Shown: positions 32,520 through 41,829, counted from the stretch's first letter. The stretch is DNA of 64,000 bases from JAWWPG01 sp038254365 (GCA_038254365.1 JBBSGI010000007.1:1-64000), one strand, 5' to 3'. A program made the numbers and translations. Notes: generated by a model from the sequence alone, not told the origin.

Positions 32520-34034
32520 TCAGTGCCCCGCTTCCGTGCCGGTGTTCAGGACGTTGATGCCGCGGAACAACGCGGCCGGGCACCCGTGGCTTACCGGTGC
32601 CACCTGCCCAGGCTGCGCCTTCCCGCAGTTGAACGCCCCCTGCAACTGCCAGGTGCCACGCCCTCCCACTGCCTCCATCGACCCCCAGAAGTCCGTGGTC
32701 GTGGCCTGGTACGCCGCATCGCGCACCTGGCCGCGGAGCTGGCCGTCGCGGATCTCGATGAACCGCTGCGCGGTGAACTGGAAGTTGTAGCGCTGCATGT
32801 CGATGCTCCACGAGTTGTCGCCGACGACGTACAGACCACGCTCGACTCGGCCGATCAGGTCCGCCGTCGTGGTGTCGTCGGGGGCAGGCTGGAGCGAGAC
32901 GTTCGCCATCCGCTGGATCGCGGTGTGAGCGGGGGAGTCGGCAAACGCGCACCCGTTGGACCTGCCCCAGCCCATCAGCCCGGCCATCCGGCGGTCGGTC
33001 TGGTAGCCGACCAGGATGCCGTCGCGGATCAGGTCCCAGGACTGGGTCTGGACCCCGTCGTCGTCGTACCCGATCGTGGCCAGTCCGTGCTCGACGGTGC
33101 GGTCGCCGGTCACGTTCATGCACGCTGATCCGTACCGCAGGGTGCCGAGCTTGTCGACGGTCGCGAACGACGTTCCCGCATAGTTCGCCTCATAGCCGAG
33201 GGCCCGGTCCAGCTCGGTTGCGTGGCCGATGCTTTCGTGGATCGTCAGCCAGAGGTTACTCGGGTGCACCACCAGGTCGTAGCGCCCGGCCTCGACCGAA
33301 GGCGCCGCGAGCAAGTCGTCGAGCTGCCGAGGCAGCTCATCGAGCTCCGCGTCCCAGTCGTGCACGTCACCGACGAGGTACTCCCAGCCCCGGCCGACCG
33401 GCGGCGCTACGGTGCGCATCGAGTCGAGGACGCCGCGGGTCTGGTCGATGCCGAACACCTCGACCACCGGCTGCAGTCGAATCCGCTGCTGGAGTGTCGA
33501 GGTGCCGTGCGAGTCGGCGTAGAACTTGTTCTCCCTGACCTGAGCCACGCTCGCGCTGACATGGGCGACCGCCGGGTGCGCAAGCAGCCGGTGGCTCCAA
33601 GTGGCGAGCAAGGCGACCTTGTCGGGGGTTGGCACGGCGAACGGGTCGATCTCGTACGGCGAGGACCAGGTGACGGCGCGGTAGCGGGGTTCCTCGGACA
33701 GGATGATCTCCTCGACGGAGATCGGCTTTGCCACCATGGCCACCCGGATCGCCTGCTCGGCGACCAGCACCGCGTCGTCGACGGCGAGCGTGATGCCAGC
33801 CGCGAAACCCCAGGTCCCGTCGAGCACGACCCGTACCGCGATACCGAGGTCGGTGTCGACCGAGGCGTCCACCAGGGCCCCATCCAGCAGGTGGACCTGT
33901 TGCCGCCGGATCTGCTCGATCCGAACGTCACAGTGGCTGACTCCGAAGTCGGCGGCGCGGTTCAGCGCTGCCGAGGCGAGCGACTCGCGGGGGAGCGCGA
34001 CGAACGTGGGGTCAATCTCGTGCGGGTCGGGCAT
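32520..34034 (-). CDS. tldD: TldD family zinc metallopeptidase
   Basis: 504 aa from the ATG at 34034. The active site HESIGHATE (HExxxH plus Glu) is present near residue 245. A C-terminal cysteine-containing loop is also typical. The open frame continues 51 bp upstream, but a -10 hexamer TAGGCT (34042-34047) ends 7 bp before the ATG, which decides for MPDPHEIDPTF. It is the catalytic subunit of the TldD/TldE protease. A broken LanC-like gene lies 11 kb away on the same strand, but a link to lanthipeptides is speculative. Confidence 0.92.
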   Translation of the reverse strand: MPDPHEIDPTFVALPRESLASAALNRAADFGVSHCDVRIEQIRRQQVHLLDGALVDASVDTDLGIAVRVVLDGTWGFAAGITLAVDDAVLVAEQAIRVAMVAKPISVEEIILSEEPRYRAVTWSSPYEIDPFAVPTPDKVALLATWSHRLLAHPAVAHVSASVAQVRENKFYADSHGTSTLQQRIRLQPVVEVFGIDQTRGVLDSMRTVAPPVGRGWEYLVGDVHDWDAELDELPRQLDDLLAAPSVEAGRYDLVVHPSNLWLTIHESIGHATELDRALGYEANYAGTSFATVDKLGTLRYGSACMNVTGDRTVEHGLATIGYDDDGVQTQSWDLIRDGILVGYQTDRRMAGLMGWGRSNGCAFADSPAHTAIQRMANVSLQPAPDDTTTADLIGRVERGLYVVGDNSWSIDMQRYNFQFTAQRFIEIRDGQLRGQVRDAAYQATTTDFWGSMEAVGGRGTWQLQGAFNCGKAQPGQVAPVSHGCPAALFRGINVLNTGTEAGH

Positions 34035-34041
34035 GCCGGGC

Positions 34042-34047
34042 AGCCTA
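34042..34047 (-). promoter_or_regulatory. -10 element TAGGCT of a leaderless promoter (tldD-tldE)
   Basis: The minus-strand TAGGCT ends 7 bp from the tldD ATG. Confidence 0.5.
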
Positions 34048-34094
34048 ACAACTGCGGCCACCGGTGGGGCCGCGCCGGTAAGCACGATCCGCGG

Positions 34095-37000
34095 TCAGGT
34101 TCCCCGCGCCGGGAGGCACCGGGAGCCGCGGGGTGTCGCGACCACGTGGAGCTGGACCGGGCACCGGGCCCGGAGCTCGCTGAGGTGGCTCACCAAACCG
34201 ACGCTGCGCCCACCGGAGCGCAAGGCGTCGAGCTCGTCGAGCACCTCGTCTCGGGTGTCATCGTCGAGACTGCCGAACCCCTCGTCGACGAAGAGCGTCG
34301 AGAGCTCGGCGCCGCCGGCTTCGGCCGTCACCACGTCGGCGAGACCGAGCGCGAGACTGAGGCTCACGTAGAATGTCTCACCGCCGGACAGGGTGGCCGG
34401 GTCTCTGCCTTGGTCGGTATGGGTGTCCCTCACCAGCAGACCGAGGCCTCCTCGGGTGTCACCGGCACCGCGAACCATCGTGTGCTCAAGCTGGTACCGA
34501 CCGCCGCCGATGGCGTCCAGCCGACCGTTGGCGGCCGCGACGACCTGGGAGAGCCGAGCGGCCAGCACGTAGTGGGACAGCGCCGTGCGGGTCGCGTTGT
34601 CCGTCGAGGAGCCGGCGCAGAGACCGGCGACCTCGTCGGCCAGCTCGCGGGCCTCCCGGAGAGGCACCAGCGCATCGAGCACAACGTCCAGCTCGTCGAG
34701 CAGGTCCTCTAGCCGAGCCTGGCGACGCTCCACCGCCGACGCGAGGTCGGTGGCTGCGGCGGCTGCGGACTCGGCAGTCTCGGCGCGGGTCTCGAGTGCG
34801 ACCAGGTCGGGCGCCGCCTCGCCCGCGGCGGCGACCAGCACGGGGTCGGCGAGAACTCGCGACCACGTGGACAGCTCGAAATCGTGATTGCGCGCCAACC
34901 CTTCCTCAGCGGCGATCTCCGCCGGGCTCAGGTAGGCGGCGACCACGTCGGCGACGCTGTCGAGCTCCGACGGCTCCAACGCCACAGCCAGCCGCCGCTC
35001 AGCCTGTCTGCGCGCGCGCCGGGTCTCGTCGCGCGCGCGCAGCGTCGACTCGAGGGCTCGGATGTGCGTGGCCTGGTCGCTGGTAGCTGCGACGGCGTCC
35101 GGCAGAGCATCGGCCCCGCCGATCTCGTCGGCGAGCCTCTCGTGCTGACTGTCCAGCCGGTCCCGCCAAGCCGCGATACGCGCGTCAGCGCACGCGACCT
35201 CGTGACCGGCCGCATCGAGGACCTGACGTTGCGAGGCTACCGCGCGCTCGAGGTTGTCGAGCTCCGCGGCCAGGCCGGCCTGGTCGGTGGCCGCCAGCTT
35301 CGCCTCGCGTGCCTCGTCGACCGCCCGGTCGAGCTGCGCCGTCGCGGACTCGACGTCGAGCCCGCCCGACCTGACGAGTGCGTCGCTGCGGGCAGCCAAG
35401 ATCTCGGCGCGCTCCGCCTCGAGGCGGGCCAGGTTCTCGCGCAGGTGGTCGACCGTGCGCAGCAGCTCGGTCTCCTGGTCTGAGCTCACCTGGGGACCTG
35501 CCGGCATCGCGGGTGCCGGATGGCTGACGCTCCCGCAGACCGGGCACGGGTCACCGTCGGTCAACATCCCGGCGAGCTCCGTCGCCATCCCGGCCAACCG
35601 GTGCTCGCGTGCCTGGAGCCATGCCTCGGCCGCCTCGGCGGCTGACTCGCGAGCCAGCAAGAGCCTCGTCGACAACCCCGCGGCGGCTTTGTCGAGCCCG
35701 ACAATCTCGTCAGCCGCGGCGAGCGCCACCGTCGCCTGCCGTTGGCGCTGGTTGGCGCCCAGTCCGCGGCGTACGGTCGCGGCGACCTGCTCAAGTTCCG
35801 CACGCAGCTCGGCGACCCGCCCGGGCGCGCGCGCCAGGCCGGCCTGGAGCTGGCGCATCGAGGCGACGATGCCGAGTCTGCCCTCGACCTCCGCGGCGAT
35901 CCGTCCGGCGAGCTCGTCGCACTCCCGCGCCAGCTCCTCGAGCGAGTCGAGCCGGGACAGCCGCCGGACCAGCAGGTCGAGAGCTCGGGCAACGGTGGCG
36001 GCTGCGGGCCGGTCGCAGAGATGCAGTCCGGGGATCCGCGCGCAAGGCCGCAGTGCCGAGGCGACGGCGGCCTCGGCCGCCTCGTGGGCCTGCTGACACT
36101 CTTGCTCGATGACGACGAGCGGCTGCAGAGCCGCGGCTGCACGCGCGCGACGCAAGCGATCCTCCCGGTCGGCCGTCGCCTCAGGCATGGCGAGCAGCGC
36201 GGTGTGCCGGCGCCGCGCCTCTCGGTGGCGCTCTCGACGCTCGGCCAGCGTGCGGGCCTCGTCGAGGGCATGCCGGGCCTGCTTGGCGAGCGTCGCGGTG
36301 CGCGTGGTGTGGTCGCGGACCTGGCGCAGCTCGGCGCCGGCGCAGTCCACCGCCTTCCGCACCAGCAGGCGCAGGTCGGGACCGTCAACGGCCAGCTCGT
36401 CCGGACCCAGCCGGAGCCCAGGCGTGGCCGGCGAGCAGGCTTCGTGCACCCGGGCCACCAGCCGGACCACCTGCTCCTCGTGCTCGCGACAGCGTCGGGC
36501 CTGCAGGCGGCGGTGGTCGACCAGCCAGCGCTCGACGGCCTGGAAACGTTGAGTGCCGAACAGCGTCTCGAGGATGTGCTGACGCTCGCGGGCCCCGGCC
36601 CGGAGGAAGGCCTGGAAGTCACCTTGCGGAAGCATCACGACCTGGCAGAACTGGTCACGGTTGAGGCCCAGCAGCCCGGAGACGAAGTGACCGACCTCGT
36701 CGGCGCGGGTCGACCGCGCCACCCAGACGCCCTCGACCAGCTCCTCGGCGGTGGCGCGGGCCTTCTCGTCCACCCGACCGGACTTGGCTCGCCGCGACGG
36801 CCGAGACCATGCGGGGTGCCGGGTCAGCCGGAGCCGCCGGCCCGCAAGCGTGAGATCGAGGACCACCCGCGGCGCGACGTCCGGTCCCGCATGGTGGCTC
36901 CGGTAGGACTTGGCCTTGTCGCGCACACCGGGGACCTGACCGAACAACCCGAAGCAGATCGCGTCCAGAATGCTGGTCTTGCCCGCACCGGTGTGACCGG

Positions 37001-37100
37001 TCAGCAGGAAGACGCCGGCTGCGTTGAGTGGGTCAAAGTCCACGACCTGGGTGTCCGAGAAGGGACCGAACGCCGTCATCTCGAGACGGTGGACCCTCAT
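34095..37100 (-). CDS. sbcC: SbcC DNA repair ATPase (Rad50-like)
   Basis: 1001 aa SMC-like ATPase of the SbcCD nuclease, which opens hairpins and trims DNA ends. Walker A GHTGAGKTS is near residue 36, the zinc hook CPVCGS near residue 520 sits between two long coiled coils rich in Arg, Ala and Glu, and the ABC signature LSGGETFYVSL with Walker B STLFVDEGFG is near the C-terminus. The length matches the family (about 1000-1050). The start overlaps the sbcD stop (ATGA), so the two subunits are translated together. Confidence 0.95.
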   Translation of the reverse strand: MRVHRLEMTAFGPFSDTQVVDFDPLNAAGVFLLTGHTGAGKTSILDAICFGLFGQVPGVRDKAKSYRSHHAGPDVAPRVVLDLTLAGRRLRLTRHPAWSRPSRRAKSGRVDEKARATAEELVEGVWVARSTRADEVGHFVSGLLGLNRDQFCQVVMLPQGDFQAFLRAGARERQHILETLFGTQRFQAVERWLVDHRRLQARRCREHEEQVVRLVARVHEACSPATPGLRLGPDELAVDGPDLRLLVRKAVDCAGAELRQVRDHTTRTATLAKQARHALDEARTLAERRERHREARRRHTALLAMPEATADREDRLRRARAAAALQPLVVIEQECQQAHEAAEAAVASALRPCARIPGLHLCDRPAAATVARALDLLVRRLSRLDSLEELARECDELAGRIAAEVEGRLGIVASMRQLQAGLARAPGRVAELRAELEQVAATVRRGLGANQRQRQATVALAAADEIVGLDKAAAGLSTRLLLARESAAEAAEAWLQAREHRLAGMATELAGMLTDGDPCPVCGSVSHPAPAMPAGPQVSSDQETELLRTVDHLRENLARLEAERAEILAARSDALVRSGGLDVESATAQLDRAVDEAREAKLAATDQAGLAAELDNLERAVASQRQVLDAAGHEVACADARIAAWRDRLDSQHERLADEIGGADALPDAVAATSDQATHIRALESTLRARDETRRARRQAERRLAVALEPSELDSVADVVAAYLSPAEIAAEEGLARNHDFELSTWSRVLADPVLVAAAGEAAPDLVALETRAETAESAAAAATDLASAVERRQARLEDLLDELDVVLDALVPLREARELADEVAGLCAGSSTDNATRTALSHYVLAARLSQVVAAANGRLDAIGGGRYQLEHTMVRGAGDTRGGLGLLVRDTHTDQGRDPATLSGGETFYVSLSLALGLADVVTAEAGGAELSTLFVDEGFGSLDDDTRDEVLDELDALRSGGRSVGLVSHLSELRARCPVQLHVVATPRGSRCLPARGT

Positions 37101-38251
37101 GAGGCGGCGTCCTCGGACACCCGGCAGGCGTCGCAGGCGGCCTGCAGCAACTCGGCCTCGGCCCCGGTGACCGGTCGACCGGCGACGTCGAGGAAGAAGT
37201 CCGCAACGATCTCGGCGTCGGGGCGCCCGACGACGGTCCGTCGAGCCTCGGCCGCCTGCTGGTGCTGACCGGCGGCCGGCGCGAAGGAAAGCACTAGGGT
37301 GTGGGGGAACCGCTGTTGGATCCGCTCCATGGCTCGCTTCGGCCGCTGCGCATCGGTGACGGTCGCCTGGATCCAGGCCTGCTCGACGCCGGCCAGGGCA
37401 GGCGTCCGCAGCAGGTCGTCGAGCGTCCCGGAGATGACCGCCAGGGGGCGCGGTACGGGCGCCTCGACGAACTCCACCGCGGCCAGCCCCTGGCCGCCGA
37501 GCTCCACCAGCCAGCTGCCCTTCACCTGGCTGCGCTCGGAGAAGGAGTAGGCCAGGGGTGACCCGCTGTAGCGGACTCCGGCGGCCAGCGTGTGGCGCCC
37601 GTGCAAGTGACCGAGCGCCGCGTAGTCGACACCGGTGAACGTCTCGACGGCGACGCTCTGGACGCCACCCACGCTGATGTCCCGCTCACTCTCGCTCGGC
37701 CGCCCACCGGTCACGAAGGCGTGGGCCAGCACCACGGACCGGGTGCGCGTCGGCCTGGTCGCCAGGTCGGAGCGGACCCGGCGCATGGCCTCGTCGAGGG
37801 CCGCCTGGTGGCTGCGGCGCTCGAGGGACCAGTCCACCGCGAGCAGGTCCGGCTCGAGGTAGGGGATCCCGTAGAACGCGACCTCGCCCCCGTCGTCGGG
37901 GATGACGACGGGGGTGCCGACCGACCCGGGATCCGTCCGCAGGTGCACACCGGCCTCGTCGACCAGCTCGGCGGCGAAGCCGAGCCGGGGGGCGGAGTCG
38001 TGGTTGCCGCTGGTCATCACGACCCGCAGCCCGGCGCCGACGAGGCGGCGCAGCGCCGAGCTGGCGAGGGCGACCGCGTCGACCGGAGCCAACGCGCGGT
38101 CGAAGATGTCGCCGCTGACCACGACGACATCGACCCGCTCGGCCACGGCGGTCTCGACCAGGTGGTCGATGAACGTCGCCTGAGCGTCGAGCAGCCCCAC
38201 CCGGTGGAACGACCGGCCGAGATGCCAGTCAGACGTGTGCAGCACCCGCAT
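37097..38251 (-). CDS. sbcD: SbcD exonuclease (Mre11-like)
   Basis: 384 aa from the ATG at 38251 (MRVLHTSDWHLGRSF). Metallophosphoesterase motifs are in order: HTSDWH, VSGDIFD, SGNHD, VLAHAF and GHLHGRH. With SbcC it forms the double-strand-break nuclease. The open frame starts 45 bp further upstream, but TACCTT (38259-38264) ends 7 bp before this ATG and homologues begin MRVLHTSDWH, so this start is preferred. Confidence 0.95.
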   Translation of the reverse strand: MRVLHTSDWHLGRSFHRVGLLDAQATFIDHLVETAVAERVDVVVVSGDIFDRALAPVDAVALASSALRRLVGAGLRVVMTSGNHDSAPRLGFAAELVDEAGVHLRTDPGSVGTPVVIPDDGGEVAFYGIPYLEPDLLAVDWSLERRSHQAALDEAMRRVRSDLATRPTRTRSVVLAHAFVTGGRPSESERDISVGGVQSVAVETFTGVDYAALGHLHGRHTLAAGVRYSGSPLAYSFSERSQVKGSWLVELGGQGLAAVEFVEAPVPRPLAVISGTLDDLLRTPALAGVEQAWIQATVTDAQRPKRAMERIQQRFPHTLVLSFAPAAGQHQQAAEARRTVVGRPDAEIVADFFLDVAGRPVTGAEAELLQAACDACRVSEDAAS

Positions 38252-38258
38252 GCTTGTC

Positions 38259-38264
38259 AAGGTA
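38259..38264 (-). promoter_or_regulatory. -10 element TACCTT of a leaderless promoter (sbcD-sbcC)
   Basis: The minus-strand TACCTT ends 7 bp from the sbcD ATG and overlaps the longer alternative reading frame. Confidence 0.5.
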
Positions 38265-38314
38265 CGAGCAGCGACCGACAGTTGGGTGCCGCACACGCCG
38301 GGGCGGCGGGGGCG

Positions 38315-39163
38315 CTAGCCGGCCGAGATCCGTTCCGGGTGGCTGTAGACGACGAACCGCGAGTCCCGGGCGAAGCCGCAGACGGTGACACCGGCCCGCT
38401 CGGCCAGCCGGACGGCGAGGCTGGACGGCCCGCCGACGCCGAGGACGACGCAGAGCCGTCCCGCCACGGCCTTCGAGATGATGTCGAAGCCGATCCGCCC
38501 GCTCACGCAGAGCACCGACTGCTCGCCGTACGACGTGGCGCCGAGCAGGCGGGCACCGAGCACCTTGTCCACCGCGTTGTGCCGACCGATGTCCTCCCGA
38601 ACCACCCGCAGGTCTCCGGCGAAGTCGAAGACTCCGGCCGCATGGACCGCGCCCGTCTTGGCGAACATCGGCTGCGCCGCGCGGAGCGCGTCCGGCATCG
38701 CATGGAGCACCGCCGCATCGACCCGGCCGGCGAGCTCGAGCGGCGGGGAGTCCGGGGCGAAGACGTCGTCCAGGCTCTGTGTCCCGCACACGCCGCAGGC
38801 CGAGGACACCGTGGTGAACCTGGCCGCGGGGCGACGACTCGGGGCGTGCTCGAGCTCGATGCTGACGACGTTGTACTGCTGGTCCCGGCTCAACGTCGTG
38901 TCGAGACAGTAGGTGATCGTGCGGGGACGCTCGCCGGTCGCGACCAGGCCCTCGCTCAGCAAGAAGCCCGCGGCGAGCTCGAAGTCCGCCCCCGGGGTGC
39001 GCATCGTTACCGCCAGACGGCCCGGTGGCTCGCCCGGCCACCCGACTCGGAGCTCCATCGGCTCCTCGGTGATCAGGCGGTCCGGCCGACGCCGCCGGTC
39101 TCCGGCCACGACCTCGTGAACCACACGTGCCGTGCTCGGCCCGGGGCGTGTCGCGTCGCTCAC
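38315..39163 (-). CDS. fdhD: FdhD formate dehydrogenase accessory sulfurtransferase
   Basis: 282 aa. It transfers sulfur to the molybdenum cofactor of formate dehydrogenase. The essential cysteine pair lies in SSACGVCGTQSLDD, and further conserved parts are DIGRHNAVDKVLG and SGRIGFDIISKA. The length is typical. The formate dehydrogenase itself is not in the window. The GTG at 39163 is supported by TAGCCT (39170-39175) 6 bp upstream. Confidence 0.95.
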   Translation of the reverse strand: MSDATRPGPSTARVVHEVVAGDRRRRPDRLITEEPMELRVGWPGEPPGRLAVTMRTPGADFELAAGFLLSEGLVATGERPRTITYCLDTTLSRDQQYNVVSIELEHAPSRRPAARFTTVSSACGVCGTQSLDDVFAPDSPPLELAGRVDAAVLHAMPDALRAAQPMFAKTGAVHAAGVFDFAGDLRVVREDIGRHNAVDKVLGARLLGATSYGEQSVLCVSGRIGFDIISKAVAGRLCVVLGVGGPSSLAVRLAERAGVTVCGFARDSRFVVYSHPERISAG

Positions 39164-39169
39164 TCCCGC

Positions 39170-39175
39170 AGGCTA
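39170..39175 (-). promoter_or_regulatory. -10 element TAGCCT of a leaderless promoter (fdhD)
   Basis: The minus-strand TAGCCT ends 6 bp from the GTG at 39163. Confidence 0.5.
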
Positions 39176-39225
39176 CCGCTCACTGCGGAGCGCTCCGGGC
39201 GGGTCGCGCGACCGCAGCGGGTTGG

Positions 39226-39231
39226 TAGATT
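39226..39231 (+). promoter_or_regulatory. -10 element TAGATT upstream of the PAP2 gene
   Basis: TAGATT ends 10 bp before the ATG at 39242, with no Shine-Dalgarno. A leader of only a few nucleotides is predicted. Confidence 0.45.
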
Positions 39232-39241
39232 GGCCTCCACG

Positions 39242-40126
39242 ATGCATGACACGACCGAGGGGACCGAGACGCCGAGCCGCCCCCGTCGCCTGAGGCGCTA
39301 CACCCGACCGCTGCGTGGCAGCCTGACGGTGGCGGCGGCCCTCGGCGTGACCTTCGTCGGGTACACCTGGCTGGTCATCAACTGGGGCCCGTTCATCCGG
39401 CTCGACGACCTCCTGGACCGGAACTACCACGTGCAGTCGTTGTGGCCCGTTCTCGTCAAGGTCGACCGCGTCGGCCAGCGCGCGGTCTGTCTTCCGATCC
39501 TGGCGGTCGTGGTGGCCGCCACCGCCTGGCGCCACCGGTCGTGGCGCCCCGCGTTGCTTGCCGGAATCGCGGTCTTCTGCGTCAACCTGCTGGTGCTGAT
39601 CGCCAAGGTGGCGATGACCCGCGGCCGACCGGTGTCGGGCCGCGGGTTCTTCTCCGGGGGGGACATGTACCCCAGCGGACACACGGCCAACGTCCTCGTC
39701 GTGTACGGCCTCTGTTTCCATCTCATCACCCACTACGGACAGGTGTCCGCTCGGACCAAGCGCCTGCTGCTGCGGGCCGTGTGTGTGCTTTCGGTGGTGA
39801 TGTTCGCGACTTCCCTGACCTTGCGCTGGCACTGGTTTAGCGACCTGGTCGGCGGGTTCATGGTAGGCGGCGCCGTGCTCGCCCTCACGGTGGGAATCGA
39901 CGCGGCACTGCCGTTCCGGTCCCCAAGACTGGTGGTGCTCCCGGCCGCCGTACAGCCGGCCGCCCCGCCGTCGCGGGATCCAGTTTCTCGGTCGCCGACC
40001 ATCCCTGAGGTGGCCCAGGTTGGCAGCCGGTCGGGGCCGGCGGCCCAGGCGCGGGATCCGGTCAGCTTCCGGAGAACGCCTTCCGGCTCGCGCGCAGCCG
40101 CCGCAGATCGTCGATCCCGTCGCTGA
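39242..40126 (+). CDS. PAP2 family membrane phosphatase
   Basis: 294 aa with about six membrane helices. The acid phosphatase motifs are KVAMTRGRP (KxxxxxxRP), PSGHT (PSGH) and SLTLRWHWFSD (SRxxxxxHxxxD variant with Leu-Thr-Leu-Arg), so the active site is present. Substrates of such enzymes are lipid phosphates or undecaprenyl diphosphate. The C-terminal 50 residues are Pro/Arg/Ser-rich and overlap a possible minus-strand gene, and may be a non-conserved tail. The ATG was chosen for the promoter 10 bp upstream. The much longer upstream open frame is antisense to sbcD and fdhD. Confidence 0.87.
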   Translation: MHDTTEGTETPSRPRRLRRYTRPLRGSLTVAAALGVTFVGYTWLVINWGPFIRLDDLLDRNYHVQSLWPVLVKVDRVGQRAVCLPILAVVVAATAWRHRSWRPALLAGIAVFCVNLLVLIAKVAMTRGRPVSGRGFFSGGDMYPSGHTANVLVVYGLCFHLITHYGQVSARTKRLLLRAVCVLSVVMFATSLTLRWHWFSDLVGGFMVGGAVLALTVGIDAALPFRSPRLVVLPAAVQPAAPPSRDPVSRSPTIPEVAQVGSRSGPAAQARDPVSFRRTPSGSRAAAADRRSRR

Positions 40127-40217
40127 TCGCCCGTCGTACGAAGTGATCCACGTCCGCCTGCCCGAGGACGTCGTCGGCGAGCTCCAAGATCTCGTCGGTA
40201 GCGGCGAAGCGCTGCAC
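40062..40217 (-). CDS. Possible small protein, or the end of a frameshifted gene
   Basis: Reading from GTG 40217 gives 51 aa (begins MQRFAATDEILELADDVLGQ) with a clear amphipathic, protein-like composition, unlike the other frames. A second frame starting at ATG 40344 (MVNLTVDESRRRAASLQVKR) reads sensibly until about 40245 and then becomes Arg-rich. The two may be one gene broken by a frameshift. The GTG has no well-spaced ribosome-binding site (AAGGAG lies 22 bp away). It overlaps the 3' end of the PAP2 gene on the other strand. Function unknown. Confidence 0.35.
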   Translation of the reverse strand: MQRFAATDEILELADDVLGQADVDHFVRRAISDGIDDLRRLRASRKAFSGS

Positions 40218-40367
40218 CGCGGGGCGGCCAGCGCTCCTTGTGAGGAGGGGTGGCGCGCCTGTCGAGGTCGAGTGCTATCTCGTAGCGCTTGACCTGAAGA
40301 GAGGCGGCGCGCCTGCGAGATTCGTCGACTGTCAGGTTCACCATGAGGCGGAGCCGAACTTGGCCAC

Positions 40368-40373
40368 TAGTCT
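40368..40373 (+). promoter_or_regulatory. -10 element TAGTCT of a leaderless promoter
   Basis: TAGTCT ends 6 bp before the GTG at 40380. Confidence 0.5.
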
Positions 40374-40379
40374 GCGCAG

Positions 40380-41141
40380 GTGGACTGGAACCTCAACGCC
40401 TGCGGGCGTAGCGGGCACGAGACCTACGCACCGGACGAGGTCGTGCTGCGCGAGCGGCTCCGGGTAGACACTCCGGCGGGGGAGGCTTGGCGCTGCCTGC
40501 GGTGCGCGACCTATGTGTTAGGCCCGGCGAAGGGGGCCGGTCCGGCCGACGACGCACCCGAGGTGCCCAGGGGACGGCTGCTGCGGGACCGGCGGATCAT
40601 GCGGCTGCTCGCCGCGGAGCGGGTGCTGCGTGGGCTGGGGTTGGTCGCTCTCGCGGTCCTCGTGTTCCTGTTTCGGAACACGCGACGGACCCTGCATCAG
40701 TCGTTCGACAGGGACCTCCCGTTGCTCCGGCCGTTGGCCGACCAGGTCGGCTGGGATGTCGACGACTCGAAGGTGGTGCAGAGCGTCAACACCGCCTTCT
40801 CGCTGTCCCCGACGACGCTCGTCTGGATCGCGATCGGGCTGCTCGCGTATGCGGCAGTCCAGTTCGTCGAAGGGGCCGGACTCTGGCTGATGAAGCGGTG
40901 GGGCGAGTACTTTGCAGTGATCGCCACCAGCATCTTCCTGCCCGTCGAGATCTACGAGCTCACTGAACGGGTGACCGCGCTTCGTGTCGTTCTGCTGCTG
41001 ATCAACGTCGCCGCCGTCGGGTGGCTGATCTGGTCGAAGCGACTCTTCGGGGTGCGGGGCGGAGGAGAGGCCTTCCATGCCGAACATCACGCCGAGAGCC
41101 TGCTCACCGTCGAACGAGCCGCAGTCGCGAACGAGTCCTGA
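40380..41141 (+). CDS. DUF2127 family membrane protein
   Basis: 253 aa. A short N-terminal region with a cysteine pair (WRCLRCATYV) and an earlier Cys may bind zinc. It is followed by four membrane helices and the DUF2127 landmarks YAAVQFVEGAGLWLMKRWGEYFAV (core GLWLMKRWGEYFAV) and FLPVEIYEL. Function unknown. The start is GTG immediately after a -10 hexamer. A 28-bp gap separates it from the acetyltransferase, which has its own promoter signal. Confidence 0.85.
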   Translation: MDWNLNACGRSGHETYAPDEVVLRERLRVDTPAGEAWRCLRCATYVLGPAKGAGPADDAPEVPRGRLLRDRRIMRLLAAERVLRGLGLVALAVLVFLFRNTRRTLHQSFDRDLPLLRPLADQVGWDVDDSKVVQSVNTAFSLSPTTLVWIAIGLLAYAAVQFVEGAGLWLMKRWGEYFAVIATSIFLPVEIYELTERVTALRVVLLLINVAAVGWLIWSKRLFGVRGGGEAFHAEHHAESLLTVERAAVANES

Positions 41142-41157
41142 GCCGCACCCGGCTGGC

Positions 41158-41163
41158 TAGACT
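41158..41163 (+). promoter_or_regulatory. -10 element TAGACT of a leaderless promoter
   Basis: TAGACT ends 6 bp before the ATG at 41170. Confidence 0.5.
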
Positions 41164-41169
41164 GCGACG

Positions 41170-41829
41170 ATGCCCGACGAGCCGTCGCCATACTGGCCAC
41201 CGTCCGGGCTGGTGCTGACGATCGGCGAGCTGATTCTCCGCCCCGTGGCGGAGGCCGACCTGGACGAGCTCGCGGACTTGCTGCCGGCCGATCTCGAGAT
41301 GAACCCGCACACTCCGCGGCCGTTCGACCTGCCCGAGCCGCAGGCCCGCGGTGTCGCGTTGCGACAAGAGCGATGGAAGACGATGGGCTCATGGAACCCG
41401 GACTCCTGGGACCTCGGTTTCCTGGTGCGGTACGGCGACCGGCCGATCGGCATGCAGAGTCTCGAGGCGGAGGACTTCGCGGTGCTGCGCACCGTCGAGA
41501 CTGCATCCTGGCTGGCGGTCGAGTTCCGTGGTCGCGGGTTCGGCAAGCTGGCGCGGACCGCCGTACTGGCACTTGCCTTCGACGGGCTGGGCGCCGAGGT
41601 CGCACTCACCGAAGCCTGGACGGACAACGCTGCCTCGCTGGGCGTCTCGCGGTCGATCGGATATCTCCCCAACGGCAGTGTCCGCCATCGCCGCGGAGAT
41701 GCCGCGTCGGAGATGCCGCGTCTTCGGCTCGACCGGTCCCAATGGCGATCGGTGCCGCGGCCGCAGGTCGCGATCGCCGGCCTCGACTCCTGTCTGGCCT
41801 GGTTCGGGGCCGCGTCGGGACATCGCTAG
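41170..41829 (+). CDS. GNAT family N-acetyltransferase
   Basis: 219 aa, of the RimJ/RimL-like subgroup. The acetyl-CoA loop reads WLAVEFRGRGFGKLARTAVL (R/QxxGxG/A as RGRGFG), followed by ALAFDGLGAEVALTEAW and DNAASLGVSRSIGY, which are the usual C-terminal strands. The substrate (protein N-terminus or small amine) cannot be told. It ends 14 bp before the convergent broken carbonic anhydrase gene. Confidence 0.88.
   Translation: MPDEPSPYWPPSGLVLTIGELILRPVAEADLDELADLLPADLEMNPHTPRPFDLPEPQARGVALRQERWKTMGSWNPDSWDLGFLVRYGDRPIGMQSLEAEDFAVLRTVETASWLAVEFRGRGFGKLARTAVLALAFDGLGAEVALTEAWTDNAASLGVSRSIGYLPNGSVRHRRGDAASEMPRLRLDRSQWRSVPRPQVAIAGLDSCLAWFGAASGHR

Noticed and set aside
33222..34712. 496-aa plus-strand open frame across tldD and sbcC
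   Set aside because: It spans two real minus-strand genes and the gap between them, and has the composition of an antisense frame.
37592..39241. Long N-terminal extension of the PAP2 open frame (550 codons)
   Set aside because: The extension is antisense to sbcD and fdhD. The PAP2 protein starts naturally at ATG 39242 behind a -10 element.
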